From contig CALMVK010000147.1 in assembly GCA_937873145.1 (NCBI GenBank), forward strand, positions 1 through 41,715: a DNA stretch of 41,715 bases. The letters run 5' to 3'. The stretch comes from an uncultured Granulicella sp. GTDB lineage: Bacteria; Acidobacteriota; Terriglobia; Terriglobales; Acidobacteriaceae. Both the position numbers and the translations under genes were made by a program. Each line of letters opens with the position of its first letter. The first letter of the stretch is position 1. Positions 9,035 to 18,433 of the stretch are shown here, piece by piece. The notes below the pieces were generated by a model. The model was not told where the DNA came from. It saw nothing but the letters and a program-made list of their open reading frames with translations, and did not search any database.

Positions 9035-9799
9035 TTAGTGCGCTAACGGATGACGATTGATCAGGTAGAGCAGCGGAAACAGAAATAACCAAACAATATC
9101 GACAAAGTGCCAATAGAGCGCAAAGTTCTCTATTGGCGCCACATACCCCGCGGTAAATTCACCACGTTGTGCTCTCCACAGAAACCAGAACAGGATGCCG
9201 ATGCCGATAATCATATGGACGGCATGCATTCCAGTCATGGCGAAGTACAGGAAAAAGAAGACTTGGGTTTTCTGCGCCATATCCGGCGCCAGCGGCTTCT
9301 CCGCTAGATGGTAGTCAGCAGGATTAATAAACTGCGAAGCATTGAAGTCCGCACCGGGAATATGGTGCATTTCCCATTTTTCGTGGTACTCCACGCTCTT
9401 GATCCCTAAAAATGCAAGCCCAAAGAGCGTAGTTAATGCTAAACAACCTACCAACATCGTGCGGTTACGAACCTCCGCGTAATACACGGCCAAGGCCATG
9501 AAAAATCCGGAGGTAATCAGGATCAATGTATTGGCTGTTCCCAGCGGCACGCTTAGTTGGTTCGAAGCTGAAACGAAAGCATCGTAGTACCAATTGCGAT
9601 ACAACAAATACGCGAAAAACATTCCACCGAAGAACATGATCTCGGTCAGGAGAAACAGCCACATGCCAAAACTTCCGGCCTCACGCTGCTGTTCCTCCGT
9701 CTCGAAATGATGCCGATGCTGCGGAATCGCGATGTGATCGTATACATCGTGCGCCGTGTCGACCGGCCCATGCTCGGGGACAATGATCGTATTAGCCAA
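9035..9799 (-). CDS. ctaE: Cytochrome c oxidase subunit III
   Basis: Subunit III of the caa3 oxidase is an integral membrane protein (254 residues, at least five clear transmembrane segments) that supports proton uptake and stability of subunit I. Typical segments are [37 protein letters not shown] and [23 protein letters not shown], the last with the conserved HFVDxVW signature. The predicted start is TTG 9799, preceded by GAGG about ten bases upstream. It overlaps the ctaD stop by eight bases, suggesting translational coupling. The overlap order D-E-F is standard for heme-copper oxidase operons. Confidence 0.94.
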   Translation of the reverse strand: MANTIIVPEHGPVDTAHDVYDHIAIPQHRHHFETEEQQREAGSFGMWLFLLTEIMFFGGMFFAYLLYRNWYYDAFVSASNQLSVPLGTANTLILITSGFFMALAVYYAEVRNRTMLVGCLALTTLFGLAFLGIKSVEYHEKWEMHHIPGADFNASQFINPADYHLAEKPLAPDMAQKTQVFFFLYFAMTGMHAVHMIIGIGILFWFLWRAQRGEFTAGYVAPIENFALYWHFVDIVWLFLFPLLYLINRHPLAH

Positions 9800-11465
9800 C
9801 GGTCGTTACCTCATTTGCAGTTTTGTTTGCCAACCATTCGTAGTCGTATGCTTCATGGTCGACCACCGGGACTTCGGTAAAGTTCTCTGTGAGTGGCGGC
9901 GACTGCAGCTGCCACTCAAGCCCGGTTGCCTGCCAAGGATTATTCCCTGCAATTGCACCATACTTGAGGGACCAACCCAAATAAAGCAGAGGCAACATAT
10001 AGCCTACGCCAAGCACGGTTGCGCCCGCGGTCGACAGTACGTTCAACACCTGAAACTCCGGCGGATAGGCGTGATAGCGACGTGGCATACCGAGATAGCC
10101 CAAGATGAACTGAGGAAGGAAAGTGAGGTTGAAACCAATGAAAGTAACCACCGCGGCCAGCTTTGAGATGGCTTCAGGATACATCCTGCCCGTCATCTTC
10201 GGCCACCAGAAGTGGATACCGGAGAGGAAGGCCATCAGCATGCCACCCACCATCACGAAGTGGAAGTGAGCCACGATGAAGTAAGTCTCGGTCAGATGAA
10301 TATCCATCCCAAGCGAGCCAAGAAAGATCCCAGTCAAGCCACCGATGGTAAATAAACCGATGAAGCCGAAAGCGTACAACATCGGTGTCTCAAACGTGAT
10401 GGAGCCCTTTTGCAGCGTGAAGGACCAGTTGAAGATCTTGATCGCCGAAGGAACCGCGACAAGCATGGTCAGCAGAGAGAAGATCAATGCAGAGTAGTTC
10501 GAGACACCCATGATGAACATGTGGTGCGCCCATACAAAGAAGCCGAAGACAGCAATCGCTACCGAGGAGAAGGCGACCGCGGTATAACCAAATACCCTCT
10601 TCCGGCTAAAGGTTGAGATAACCTCCGAGATGACACCGAAGCCAGGCAGAATCATGATGTAGACGGCCGGGTGAGAGTAGAACCAGAACAAGTGCTGGAA
10701 TAACAGCGGATCGCCGCCCTTACTCGGATCAAAGACGCCAATGCCAATCAGACGCTCAAGACCGACCAGCACCAAGGCAATGGCTAGAACCGGAGTTCCT
10801 AGCACCATCAGCACCGAAGCCGCGTAGTTCGACCATACAAAGAGGGGCAGACGGAACCAGGTCATGCCCGGCGCGCGCATGCGATGGATGGTCACGATGA
10901 AGTTCAACCCGGTAAAGATTGAGCTGAAACCTGCGATAAAGATCGCCGTCGCTGCAGTCACTACGTGGGTATTCAGATAGTGCGTTGAGAGTGGCGTGGT
11001 AAACGTCCAGCCCGTGTCTACGCCGCCGAGGACCAAGGCTGCCAGCGTCAACAAACCGCCAGTTAGATACAGATACCAACTCAGCAAGTTGATCTTTGGG
11101 AATGCCAGATCCTTGGCGCCAATCATGATTGGAATCAGAAAGTTTCCCAAAGTCGCCGGCACGGACGGCACCAGAAACAGGAAGATCATGATAATGCCGT
11201 GCATCGTGAAGAACTTGTTGTAGGTGTCAGAGGCGACCAGGTCGGGCTGCGGCGTCAGCAGTTCAAGACGAATCATGCCCGCGAACGCACCTCCAATAAA
11301 GAAGAAGAAGGTGATTGAGATGAGGTAAAGCATCGCAATGCGCTTATGGTCACCGGTGAGCAACCAGCTCAGGATTCCATGCTCATTGTTCAGATAGTTG
11401 CGGCGCGGCAGGGTGGCCGTCCGCTGGTCTGGAAGACTGACGATTGTTGCATTCGCTGCGCTCAT
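9792..11465 (-). CDS. ctaD: Cytochrome c oxidase subunit I, A2-type heme-copper oxidase
   Basis: This is the catalytic subunit, which reduces O2 to water at a heme a3-CuB site and pumps protons (557 residues, about 12 transmembrane helices). Heme and copper ligands are present in [25 protein letters not shown] and VAHFHFVM. The Tyr of HPAVY is the one expected to be cross-linked to His. The canonical Glu of GHPEVY is absent; YSHPAVY carries the Tyr-Ser pair that defines the A2 subtype known from Thermus and Rhodothermus caa3 oxidases. The Asp of [10 protein letters not shown] (D-channel entrance) is retained. Its ATG directly abuts the ctaC stop codon. Confidence 0.97.
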   Translation of the reverse strand: MSAANATIVSLPDQRTATLPRRNYLNNEHGILSWLLTGDHKRIAMLYLISITFFFFIGGAFAGMIRLELLTPQPDLVASDTYNKFFTMHGIIMIFLFLVPSVPATLGNFLIPIMIGAKDLAFPKINLLSWYLYLTGGLLTLAALVLGGVDTGWTFTTPLSTHYLNTHVVTAATAIFIAGFSSIFTGLNFIVTIHRMRAPGMTWFRLPLFVWSNYAASVLMVLGTPVLAIALVLVGLERLIGIGVFDPSKGGDPLLFQHLFWFYSHPAVYIMILPGFGVISEVISTFSRKRVFGYTAVAFSSVAIAVFGFFVWAHHMFIMGVSNYSALIFSLLTMLVAVPSAIKIFNWSFTLQKGSITFETPMLYAFGFIGLFTIGGLTGIFLGSLGMDIHLTETYFIVAHFHFVMVGGMLMAFLSGIHFWWPKMTGRMYPEAISKLAAVVTFIGFNLTFLPQFILGYLGMPRRYHAYPPEFQVLNVLSTAGATVLGVGYMLPLLYLGWSLKYGAIAGNNPWQATGLEWQLQSPPLTENFTEVPVVDHEAYDYEWLANKTANEVTTVG

Positions 11466-12512
11466 TTACTTCCCCATCCCCGGCGCGACCGGAGCCGTAA
11501 GGTTCGATTGTTGTGTGCCCAGGGTTTGCTGAACACGATAGTTGCTGTTCAGATTCTTAATGTATTCGACTAAGTCGATCAGGCCATCTTCACTGATCTG
11601 CCCTTGATACGTCGGCATGATCGGTGCATATCCCGCGGTAACGTGCTGCGACGGATTCAGGATTGAGTCACGCAGATAAGCATCGTTGACCAAGACCTGC
11701 GAACCGTTCGCGAGATTCAGCTTTGATCCGTACACTCCCGCAAGATTCGGTCCACGCGCCTCTGCGTTGCCGTTATGGCATTGATTGCAGGCCATGCTGG
11801 CGAAGAGCCGCTCTCCGTTCTGCGCCAGCGACTGACCGCTCGTGGACTGCTGCGTCCAGCGCTGGTAGTCCTCTGGCGTCAGAGCCGTTACTTCGCCGAT
11901 CATGCCGGAGTGCTTGGTCCCGCAGTATTGCGTGCAGAAGATGTGGTATGTGCCGGGCGTCGTCGCCTGGAACCACACCGTGGAGTAGCGCCCAGGAATG
12001 ACCTCACGCTTGACGCGGAAATCGGGAATCGAGAAGCTGTGGAAGACGTCCTGGGAGATCATGGTCAGTTGGACCGGACGTCCGGTCGGAACATGCAATG
12101 CGTTGATCTCATGCTGACCGCCGGGATGCTCCGCCTTCCACATCCACTGCTTACCCACGACGTAGATATTCATGGAATTAACAGGAGGATTGTAGATACG
12201 GAAGTACAGCAGCGCGCCCCAGACGAATGTCACTAGAAAGATCGCGAGCGGGATAATGGTCCACGTCGCCTCAAGTAGAGTTGATCCTTCTACCTGCGTG
12301 GCAACCGGGCTCCGCGATTTGCGGTAGCGAATCGAGAAACCGAAGACCAGCACGCCCACCAGAAGAAGACCGGTCAACGTCATGCCAATCAGGAAGAAAT
12401 ACAAAGCGTCGGCCCAAGGTGCCATCGTAGACGCCTCGCGCGGAAACAGCGCGGACGACGCCAGCCACTTGGTTAGAAACTCCCACAAAACCGGACTGAT
12501 AAACCTGCCCAT
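11466..12512 (-). CDS. ctaC: Cytochrome c oxidase subunit II with fused cytochrome c domain (caa3)
   Basis: Subunit II accepts electrons and passes them through CuA to heme a in subunit I. After two transmembrane helices (residues about 33-60 and 85-110) comes a cupredoxin domain with the aromatic GKQWMWK segment and CuA ligands in HSFSIPDF and FCTQYCGTKHSGM. A C-terminal class I cytochrome c domain follows, with heme motif CNQCH and axial Met in APIMPTYQ. The fusion makes this a caa3 rather than aa3 enzyme, so it can take electrons directly from alternative complex III. The start ATG 12512 lies two bases after the sco stop and five bases after AAGGG. No obvious lipobox is present. Confidence 0.96.
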   Translation of the reverse strand: MGRFISPVLWEFLTKWLASSALFPREASTMAPWADALYFFLIGMTLTGLLLVGVLVFGFSIRYRKSRSPVATQVEGSTLLEATWTIIPLAIFLVTFVWGALLYFRIYNPPVNSMNIYVVGKQWMWKAEHPGGQHEINALHVPTGRPVQLTMISQDVFHSFSIPDFRVKREVIPGRYSTVWFQATTPGTYHIFCTQYCGTKHSGMIGEVTALTPEDYQRWTQQSTSGQSLAQNGERLFASMACNQCHNGNAEARGPNLAGVYGSKLNLANGSQVLVNDAYLRDSILNPSQHVTAGYAPIMPTYQGQISEDGLIDLVEYIKNLNSNYRVQQTLGTQQSNLTAPVAPGMGK

Positions 12513-12514
12513 CG

Positions 12515-13447
12515 TTACCCTTTATCCCTCTCGCCCGCCAGGTCGTGCTCGCGACCCAGCTTGATGTCCCGGCGAAACATCAAAAACATAAAACCACCCA
12601 AACCTGCCATCGTCACCATGCCCCCCATCTGCACCACTCGAGCCACAATGAGCGAATGCTTATTCGTCTGTGGGTCATAGTGGTAACAGTAGGTCAGAAT
12701 ATTGGCGACAGGAGAACCAATCTTGTTTCCGGAGGCCTCAATCAACCCCAGCAACACGTCCTTCGGGGAATACTCCACGCCCATGTAGTACTGGGCAATC
12801 TGCCCAGAGGTGGTGACCACCTCAAGCGAGCTGGCATGCGCAAACTGGGACAGTGTTCCGTCCGGTCCGGCCACTTTCACATATCCGAAACCAACGGCAC
12901 TGGACACCGCATCGATCGCTGGCTTTTTGCCTGTAAGAAAGTGCCATCCGGCTGCCGTCTCGGGACGGCCGTAACGCTTTACATAAAAGGCTTTCTTCTT
13001 GGCTGCGAGCTCCGGCGTGTCCGCAGGGTCAATGCTGATCACCAGTACGTTGAAGTCCTTGCCGGGATTCAATTTGACCATCTCAAGCGAACTGGTGACG
13101 CCGTCCAGCTCTTCCGAGCAAAGCATGGTGCAGTTGAAGTACACCAGCGAAAGAAGGGCGGGCTTCTTGCCAAAATAATCGCCCAGCTTGACCGTATTTC
13201 CCATCTCATCCACGAACTCAGCATTGAGCGGAAGCTGCTGGTTCAGATGCTGCGTTACCGCCACACCCTTCAAGACGGTAGGCAGTTCATCGCCACGATT
13301 GTCCCCTTGCTGCTTGTCTCCATACCCGGAGACCTGGGCAGCGAGGGTGGGAGTTGCAAGCCAGCCAGTCAGCAGAAACCCGGCAAGCACGACAGCGCGT
13401 GCGGCCCGCATGCTGGTGTTCCATCGGATTCTCAGCTGTCTACTCAT
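12515..13447 (-). CDS. SCO1/SenC copper chaperone
   Basis: SCO proteins deliver or reduce copper for the CuA centre of subunit II, encoded immediately downstream. The 310-residue protein has a signal peptide or anchor near the N-terminus (ending TPTLAAQ), a thioredoxin-like fold with the copper-binding Cys pair in FNCTMLCSEE and the third ligand His in SQFAHASSLE. It also has a C-terminal transmembrane helix (MGGMVTMAGLGGFMFLMF). The extra C-terminal anchor is found in SCO proteins of alternative complex III clusters. AGAGGAATAG precedes ATG 13447. The gene lies between the unknown protein gene and ctaC, in the same orientation. Confidence 0.93.
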   Translation of the reverse strand: MSRQLRIRWNTSMRAARAVVLAGFLLTGWLATPTLAAQVSGYGDKQQGDNRGDELPTVLKGVAVTQHLNQQLPLNAEFVDEMGNTVKLGDYFGKKPALLSLVYFNCTMLCSEELDGVTSSLEMVKLNPGKDFNVLVISIDPADTPELAAKKKAFYVKRYGRPETAAGWHFLTGKKPAIDAVSSAVGFGYVKVAGPDGTLSQFAHASSLEVVTTSGQIAQYYMGVEYSPKDVLLGLIEASGNKIGSPVANILTYCYHYDPQTNKHSLIVARVVQMGGMVTMAGLGGFMFLMFRRDIKLGREHDLAGERDKG

Positions 13448-13505
13448 ATTCTCTATTCCTCTAAGACAATGCTATCGCTTTCCCGTCTCCCGCAATCGAG
13501 CTCAA

Positions 13506-14243
13506 TCAGGGATGCTTCACCGGCTTCAACTCCGCATGCTCCGATGTCGCTCTACCAAAAGCCATCTTTTGCTCGCGGGCTTCGATCGTGTCCAGCTCAT
13601 ACCCCGTACGCGCAAATCCACTTGTCAGCGGAGCCGTTACGACCGGCTTCGAGTCCTCAGCCAGCATCTGACCCGACTGGGCTGCAGTTGTAACGGGGAG
13701 ACCGCGTTCCACGATCAACTGCATCGCACGGTCGATCGGAATCCGGATTCCCTGCTCTCCCGGAGCGCGACTGTAATGATCCAGCAGCAGATCCTCGCGT
13801 GCGTGAAGATCGGCCGTGTCTTGATTGCCATCGTCGGTCTGCAGGCGCGGCCCGGGAAACGAGGTCGTCATGGTTTGCAGCTCTTGCTGCACGATCACTG
13901 CGTTGCTCTTCAGGTCTTCGCGTTTTCCGCGCTCTTCTTTGCCATCTACCTTGACGTCCTTGGCTCCGGCAAACATCGACGGTGTCTGGTGCCAACGGTC
14001 CGCCGGCCCATCCTGCTTCTGGATTGCCTCGTTGATGACCCGCCCCATGAAGAAGCAGAAGAAAAAGAAGACAAGAACAAAGGAGGCCAGCCCGCCGATG
14101 AAGACGATAATTCCGCCCGCATTTACGTCGGTTGTCTCATAGCCGACCTCGGCACTCCCCGGACCGGACTTCGGGTAGTCGACGATATCGCCGCTTGGCG
14201 CCTTGTAGTCCCCTGCTTTGTTCTTGGGTGCATTAGTGGCCAT
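13506..14243 (-). CDS. Uncharacterised single-pass membrane protein of the ACIII-caa3 operon
   Basis: I do not recognise a named family. The 245-residue product has a hydrophilic N-terminus of about 40 residues, one strong transmembrane segment (GGIIVFIGGLASFVLVFFFFCFF) and a long soluble tail, probably periplasmic. Near the C-terminus is a conserved-looking stretch, GIRIPIDRAMQLIVERGLP, that could be a docking motif. There are no Cys-x2-Cys-His heme sites or other cofactor motifs. It overlaps the end of actF by 11 bases and is followed by sco. That position points to a role in assembly of, or contact between, the two complexes; this is inference. Proteins of this layout occur at the same place in other acidobacterial clusters as far as I recall. 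Confidence 0.8.
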   Translation of the reverse strand: MATNAPKNKAGDYKAPSGDIVDYPKSGPGSAEVGYETTDVNAGGIIVFIGGLASFVLVFFFFCFFMGRVINEAIQKQDGPADRWHQTPSMFAGAKDVKVDGKEERGKREDLKSNAVIVQQELQTMTTSFPGPRLQTDDGNQDTADLHAREDLLLDHYSRAPGEQGIRIPIDRAMQLIVERGLPVTTAAQSGQMLAEDSKPVVTAPLTSGFARTGYELDTIEAREQKMAFGRATSEHAELKPVKHP

Positions 14244-15555
14244 GATCGGGCTCCAAAATCTCTCTTAGGTGAGGGTCGTTGAGGGCGACAAGTGGCCGCG
14301 CCATCAACTGGGTAAAGTAATACGCCGCCCATAACGACAGCACGGCAAGCGGCACGGTGACGTAGGCGAAGATGCCCCAATTTTCCCCAACCAGGTTGCT
14401 GGCCGCATCCTTGAAGTTGGGCTCGATCAACCAGAACATGTCGAGGCAGCGGGCGAAGATCATAAAGATGGCCAGCGCGGAGAGCCGCCGTTTATCACGC
14501 TTCAGATCGCGCGAGAGCAGGAGACAAAACGGGATAAGCCAGTGGCAGACAAAGTCCGCCACGCAGACATACCACCAGCCTCCCCGGGTACGCGCCAGAT
14601 ACCAGGGAATCTCGTCCGGTACATTGCCTGACCAGATAATCAGAAATTCTGCGAAGGAGAGATAGATATTCAACATCACAAACGCAAACGCAAACTTGCC
14701 CAGATCGTGCTGCTCGGTCACACGCAGCAAGGTGTGCATGGGCTCCACCCTGGAGAGCTTGATCACGGTCAGGATGCCAAGCGCCAGGACGGCAAAACCT
14801 TGTCCAACCAGGAACTGCAACCCCCAGATCGAGCTGTACCAGGTCACGTCGAGCGACATGATCCAAAGGAGGGCGCCATCTGTGAGCAAGATGACATACA
14901 GCAGGATGCTGGGCCCGGAGAGGTTCTCAAAACGGGTACGCCACCGATCGAAGCTGACGGGCGTGCCACGCTGCGGATCGGCATCCTGCTCGAGCGACCA
15001 CTTGCTCAGCAACGAGGCCAACACGATCAGCACGCCGAAGATGATGGCGGTTTGAAGCACGGCGCTGGCAGGATTGAACATAGTGTGCTTGAGGTTGGCC
15101 GTGAGCTGCTGCTCCTTGGTCATCAGCCCTCTTGAGAAGGCGTCCGCCGTGGCAGCTGCATTGGGATACGCCCACCACTGATAGAGCCGCTTGGCGAACA
15201 GGCCGACCGGAAGAATCATCAAGGCTACCAGCGGCAAGGTGCGCGACATCGCCTCAAACGGCCGCCGCAGCAGCATGCCCCACTTGCCGCCGGAGACGTA
15301 CTGCAGCATCAGCATGACGAGACCGCCGCCGGCAAAGCCGAAACACATCATAAAGCCCAGCAGATAGGCGCGCAGCATATGCGTCTTGCCACCAGGAGGA
15401 ATCAGGAAGGCCAGCGACAACAACGTTGCGACGGCAAAGACGATCAATGCTCTAAGCCGCCACGCCGTGAGCGTCGGGATGGAGCGAAGATCGGCCGGCA
15501 GGGTGCGCGACCCCTGATGGGAGTGAGCTTCGGGTTGTGCCAGTGCGGAGGACAT
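14233..15555 (-). CDS. actF: Alternative complex III subunit ActF (NrfD-like quinol-binding membrane subunit)
   Basis: ActF is one of the two large NrfD-like membrane subunits of alternative complex III, which oxidises quinol and passes electrons to periplasmic c-type hemes. The 440-residue protein has about ten transmembrane helices, beginning WRLRALIVFAVATLLSLAFLI and ending YVTVPLAVLSLWAAYYFTQL. Family-type segments include LLTDGALLWIMSLDVTWYSSIWG and FAEFLIIWSGNVPDEIPWYL. It carries no heme motif, as expected. The start is ATG 15555, with a gap of about 70 bases from actE, one of the largest inside the operon. Confidence 0.94.
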   Translation of the reverse strand: MSSALAQPEAHSHQGSRTLPADLRSIPTLTAWRLRALIVFAVATLLSLAFLIPPGGKTHMLRAYLLGFMMCFGFAGGGLVMLMLQYVSGGKWGMLLRRPFEAMSRTLPLVALMILPVGLFAKRLYQWWAYPNAAATADAFSRGLMTKEQQLTANLKHTMFNPASAVLQTAIIFGVLIVLASLLSKWSLEQDADPQRGTPVSFDRWRTRFENLSGPSILLYVILLTDGALLWIMSLDVTWYSSIWGLQFLVGQGFAVLALGILTVIKLSRVEPMHTLLRVTEQHDLGKFAFAFVMLNIYLSFAEFLIIWSGNVPDEIPWYLARTRGGWWYVCVADFVCHWLIPFCLLLSRDLKRDKRRLSALAIFMIFARCLDMFWLIEPNFKDAASNLVGENWGIFAYVTVPLAVLSLWAAYYFTQLMARPLVALNDPHLREILEPDHGH

Positions 15556-15627
15556 GGATGCTAAGCCTTCATGAAAGTCAAAGTTGAGCGCTGCCGTTGA
15601 TCGCCTTTGGTGCGTTGTGTGCCTTGC

Positions 15628-16449
15628 TTATTTACCCGGTTCATGAGCCTCTGGCGGGTAGCCTGTGCTGGCTTGTGCTGGGACCGGACCGGCATCGCGA
15701 TAGCTGGGCGTTTGAATGTGCGCCGCTACCTTGCCGATATCCGCTGGAGGAATGACGTAAAGCTCTCCCGAGGGCGTGCCCGAGACCGCTGTGGGTGGAA
15801 GCAACCAGTCGGATACGAAGCTCGGAGACAGTCCTTCACTCGTGGCGATCTCACCCAGCGGCTGCACATGCTGCCCGGTCGCAATGTCCGCGTCCTGTGC
15901 GTTCTGGCTTAGTTGCAACGCCTTGATGTACGCGACGACGGACCAGCGCTCCGCGGGAGTCAACTGCGCCGAGTAGTCCGGCATAGCTCCGTAACCGTTC
16001 GAGATCACATTATAAAAATGTCCGAGAGGAGCCGCGTTCAGGCGGGCGGTATGGAAGTTGCCCGCCCGGGCATAGCCGCGCTGCACAATCATCCCGACGC
16101 CGTTTCCGACGCGCGAGTGACACGGCGTACAGAAGACGTTGTACTCTTCCTGGCCGCGGGCCAACACATCCATCGTTACGGGAAACGGCATCGACGTGCC
16201 TTCAACGCCGTTGACCATTCCGGTGTAGAAGTAATTGTCCTCGTGCAACTGGCCGCGGGCGACCGTGTTCTCAACCTGCGGACGCACGGAACGACCATCG
16301 GCATAAAAAGTTGAGCCACGCTGCGGATAGAACTTGGGCTGGTTATGCATATCCTGACGGCAGCCGGAGAGCACGGCGGCTGAAGCCAGCAAAGACACTG
16401 TTCCTAGGCGGCTTACATGCTGTTGCGCGTTTGTTTCTGACTTCTTCAA
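15628..16449 (-). CDS. actE: Alternative complex III subunit ActE (monoheme cytochrome c lipoprotein)
   Basis: ActE is the peripheral monoheme cytochrome c that takes electrons from ActA and can hand them to the oxidase. The 273-residue precursor has a lipoprotein signal with lipobox SAAVLSGC, so it is likely anchored to the membrane outer face. A class I cytochrome domain has the heme motif CTPCH and a probable axial Met in GYGAMPDYS. The start is TTG 16449, overlapping the actD stop as TTGA, with GAGG upstream, so translation is probably coupled. A proline-rich tail follows the heme domain. Confidence 0.94.
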   Translation of the reverse strand: MKKSETNAQQHVSRLGTVSLLASAAVLSGCRQDMHNQPKFYPQRGSTFYADGRSVRPQVENTVARGQLHEDNYFYTGMVNGVEGTSMPFPVTMDVLARGQEEYNVFCTPCHSRVGNGVGMIVQRGYARAGNFHTARLNAAPLGHFYNVISNGYGAMPDYSAQLTPAERWSVVAYIKALQLSQNAQDADIATGQHVQPLGEIATSEGLSPSFVSDWLLPPTAVSGTPSGELYVIPPADIGKVAAHIQTPSYRDAGPVPAQASTGYPPEAHEPGK

Positions 16450-16991
16450 TTGTCTACCTCAACCACGGAGACCGCGGGAAACTGTTCAAGAAACTTGCGC
16501 GATTCTCCCAGCGAAAATTTTGGATCGTACGCCTCGAGACAAAGAAAGAACTTGTCCGTCGTTGCACCGTTGCGGAAGTTCGGCGCATTGAACACGGGAT
16601 GATAGGTTTGCGGCAGCCCGTTGAGCGCAATCATGCCAAACGCCGCCGAGAGCCCGGAGAAGAGAATCGTCCATTCATAAGCCGGGATAATGAAAGCCGG
16701 CCAACTCCACAACGGTCGGCCTGCAATGTTTAGCGGATAACCCCAAACATTGATCCAGGTCTGCATTAGAAATGCGGTTGTGACTCCCATGAGGCCGCCC
16801 AAAAGGCACATCAAGGGAACGCGCGTCTTGTGAAAGTGCAAGGCGTCGGCTGCTTCTTCCACTGGATAGGGGGTATAGCACTCCATTCTACGGTAGCCGA
16901 ATTTATGCGCAGCCTGAGTAGCCTCAACCAGCTCGCCGGGCGTATTGAACTCTGCGAGCAAACCGTAGATGCCTTCGCGGGGAACAGCCAT
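16446..16991 (-). CDS. actD: Alternative complex III subunit ActD (DUF3341)
   Basis: ActD is a small membrane subunit of alternative complex III with no cofactor. The 181-residue protein starts with a soluble ferredoxin-like domain (YGLLAEFNTPGELVEATQAA, then YTPYPVEE), followed by two transmembrane hairpin helices (VPLMCLLGGLMGVTTAFLM and PAFIIPAYEWTILFSGLSAAFG) and a soluble C-terminus. This is the DUF3341 pattern. Its ATG shares one base with the actC stop codon (TAATG), indicating tight coupling. Confidence 0.94.
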   Translation of the reverse strand: MAVPREGIYGLLAEFNTPGELVEATQAAHKFGYRRMECYTPYPVEEAADALHFHKTRVPLMCLLGGLMGVTTAFLMQTWINVWGYPLNIAGRPLWSWPAFIIPAYEWTILFSGLSAAFGMIALNGLPQTYHPVFNAPNFRNGATTDKFFLCLEAYDPKFSLGESRKFLEQFPAVSVVEVDN

Positions 16992-18433
16992 TAGACCACC
17001 TCGTTGATTGTGGTTTCGGCAACTTCGCCGCCATGCCTAATCTTTGTTTGCGGAAGCATGGTCCGGATTTCAGACATCGGGATCATAGGCAGGAACCGCA
17101 CGAAAAGAAAGAAGAGCACTGTAAACAGACCCATCGTTCCGACATAGATCATGTAGTCCCACTTGGTGGCGCGGTAGGTTCCCCAACTGGAGGGCAGGTA
17201 GTCGCGATAGAGCGAGGTGACAACGATGACGAAGCGTTCAAACCACATGCCCGTGTTGATGATCAGCGATAGAACAAAGAGAAACACCACGTTGACGCGC
17301 AGCTTACGGCTCCACAGTGAAGTCAAGGGAATCGCGATATTGGTCAGGATCAGAATCCAATAGGCCCAGCCCATTGGTCCGAACATCCGGTTCCACATCA
17401 TGAAGAACTCCCAGTGGCTGGCCGAAAACCAGCTCATGAAGATCTCCATGCCGTACCCGTAGGCAACGATCGATCCCGTCGCCAACATGACCTTGGCCAT
17501 ATTGTCCAAGTGCCGCAGCGTGACCAGATCTTCCATGTGATAGAACTTGCGGATTGGAATGGCCAAGGTGAGCACCATCGCAAACCCCGAGTAGACTGCA
17601 CCTGAGACGAAGTACGGCGGGAAGATAGTGGTGTGCCAACCGGCCAGCGCGGCTACCGCAAAGTCAAAACTGATGACCGTGTGCACGGAGAGCACCAACG
17701 GGGTCGAAAGACCTGCAAGCAACAGCGAAGCCGACTCATAACGGATCCAGTGCCGGGTGGACCCGCGCCAACCCAGCGAGAGCAGACCGTAAAAGTATTT
17801 GGCGATCGGCATCGTTGCGCGATCACGCAAGGTGCCGAAGTCGGGAATCATGCCGATGTACCAGAACACAATCGAGATGGTCGCATAGGTTGAAACCGCA
17901 AACACGTCCCAGGCAAGCGGGCTGCGAAACTGCGGCCACAGATTCATGGTGTTGGGATACGGGAAGAGCCAGTACGCCAGCCAGGGACGACCGACGTGAA
18001 TCAACGGAAAGGTTCCCGCACAGACCACAGCGAAGATGGTCATCGCCTCTGCAAAGCGATTGATCGAGTTGCGCCAGGTTTGCTTGAACAACAGCAGGAT
18101 GGCGGAGATCAGCGTGCCGGCGTGACCGATGCCGATCCACCAGACGAAGTTGATGATCGCAAAGCCCCAGGCACCGGGAATCGTCACTCCCCAGATGCCG
18201 ACTCCCTTGAGGAAGAGCCAGGTGATGCCGATGACCACGCCCGTGGCCACGCCCGCGCCAACCGTCAGCCCGGCAAACCAGCCGAGCGGCGTGTTCGACG
18301 TCAGCACGACTCCAGCGATCTTCTGCGTGACCGACTTGAAGCTGTGACCGGGCGCAATGACCGCGTACTCCCCGGTGTAGGGGTCGATCATCGGGTCGAC
18401 GGAAGGATCGTGAATAGGTCCTTTAGTAGCCAT
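16991..18433 (-). CDS. actC: Alternative complex III subunit ActC (NrfD/PsrC family)
   Basis: ActC is the second NrfD-like integral membrane subunit. In solved complexes of this family it carries the quinol site next to the ActB iron-sulfur chain. The 480-residue protein has about ten transmembrane helices; recognisable segments are FVWWIGIGHAGTLISAILLL, LAYWLFPYPNTMNLWPQF and HTTIFPPYFVSGAVYSGFAM. The N-terminal IDPYTGEYAVIAPGHSF segment is typical for ActC. The ATG abuts the actB stop codon. The role follows from family knowledge; the sequence shows the family clearly. Confidence 0.95.
   Translation of the reverse strand: MATKGPIHDPSVDPMIDPYTGEYAVIAPGHSFKSVTQKIAGVVLTSNTPLGWFAGLTVGAGVATGVVIGITWLFLKGVGIWGVTIPGAWGFAIINFVWWIGIGHAGTLISAILLLFKQTWRNSINRFAEAMTIFAVVCAGTFPLIHVGRPWLAYWLFPYPNTMNLWPQFRSPLAWDVFAVSTYATISIVFWYIGMIPDFGTLRDRATMPIAKYFYGLLSLGWRGSTRHWIRYESASLLLAGLSTPLVLSVHTVISFDFAVAALAGWHTTIFPPYFVSGAVYSGFAMVLTLAIPIRKFYHMEDLVTLRHLDNMAKVMLATGSIVAYGYGMEIFMSWFSASHWEFFMMWNRMFGPMGWAYWILILTNIAIPLTSLWSRKLRVNVVFLFVLSLIINTGMWFERFVIVVTSLYRDYLPSSWGTYRATKWDYMIYVGTMGLFTVLFFLFVRFLPMIPMSEIRTMLPQTKIRHGGEVAETTINEVV

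Noticed and set aside
12545-13693. 382-residue plus-strand ORF opposite sco
   Set aside because: It is a shadow of the sco gene on the other strand, with His- and Arg-rich low-quality sequence and no domain.
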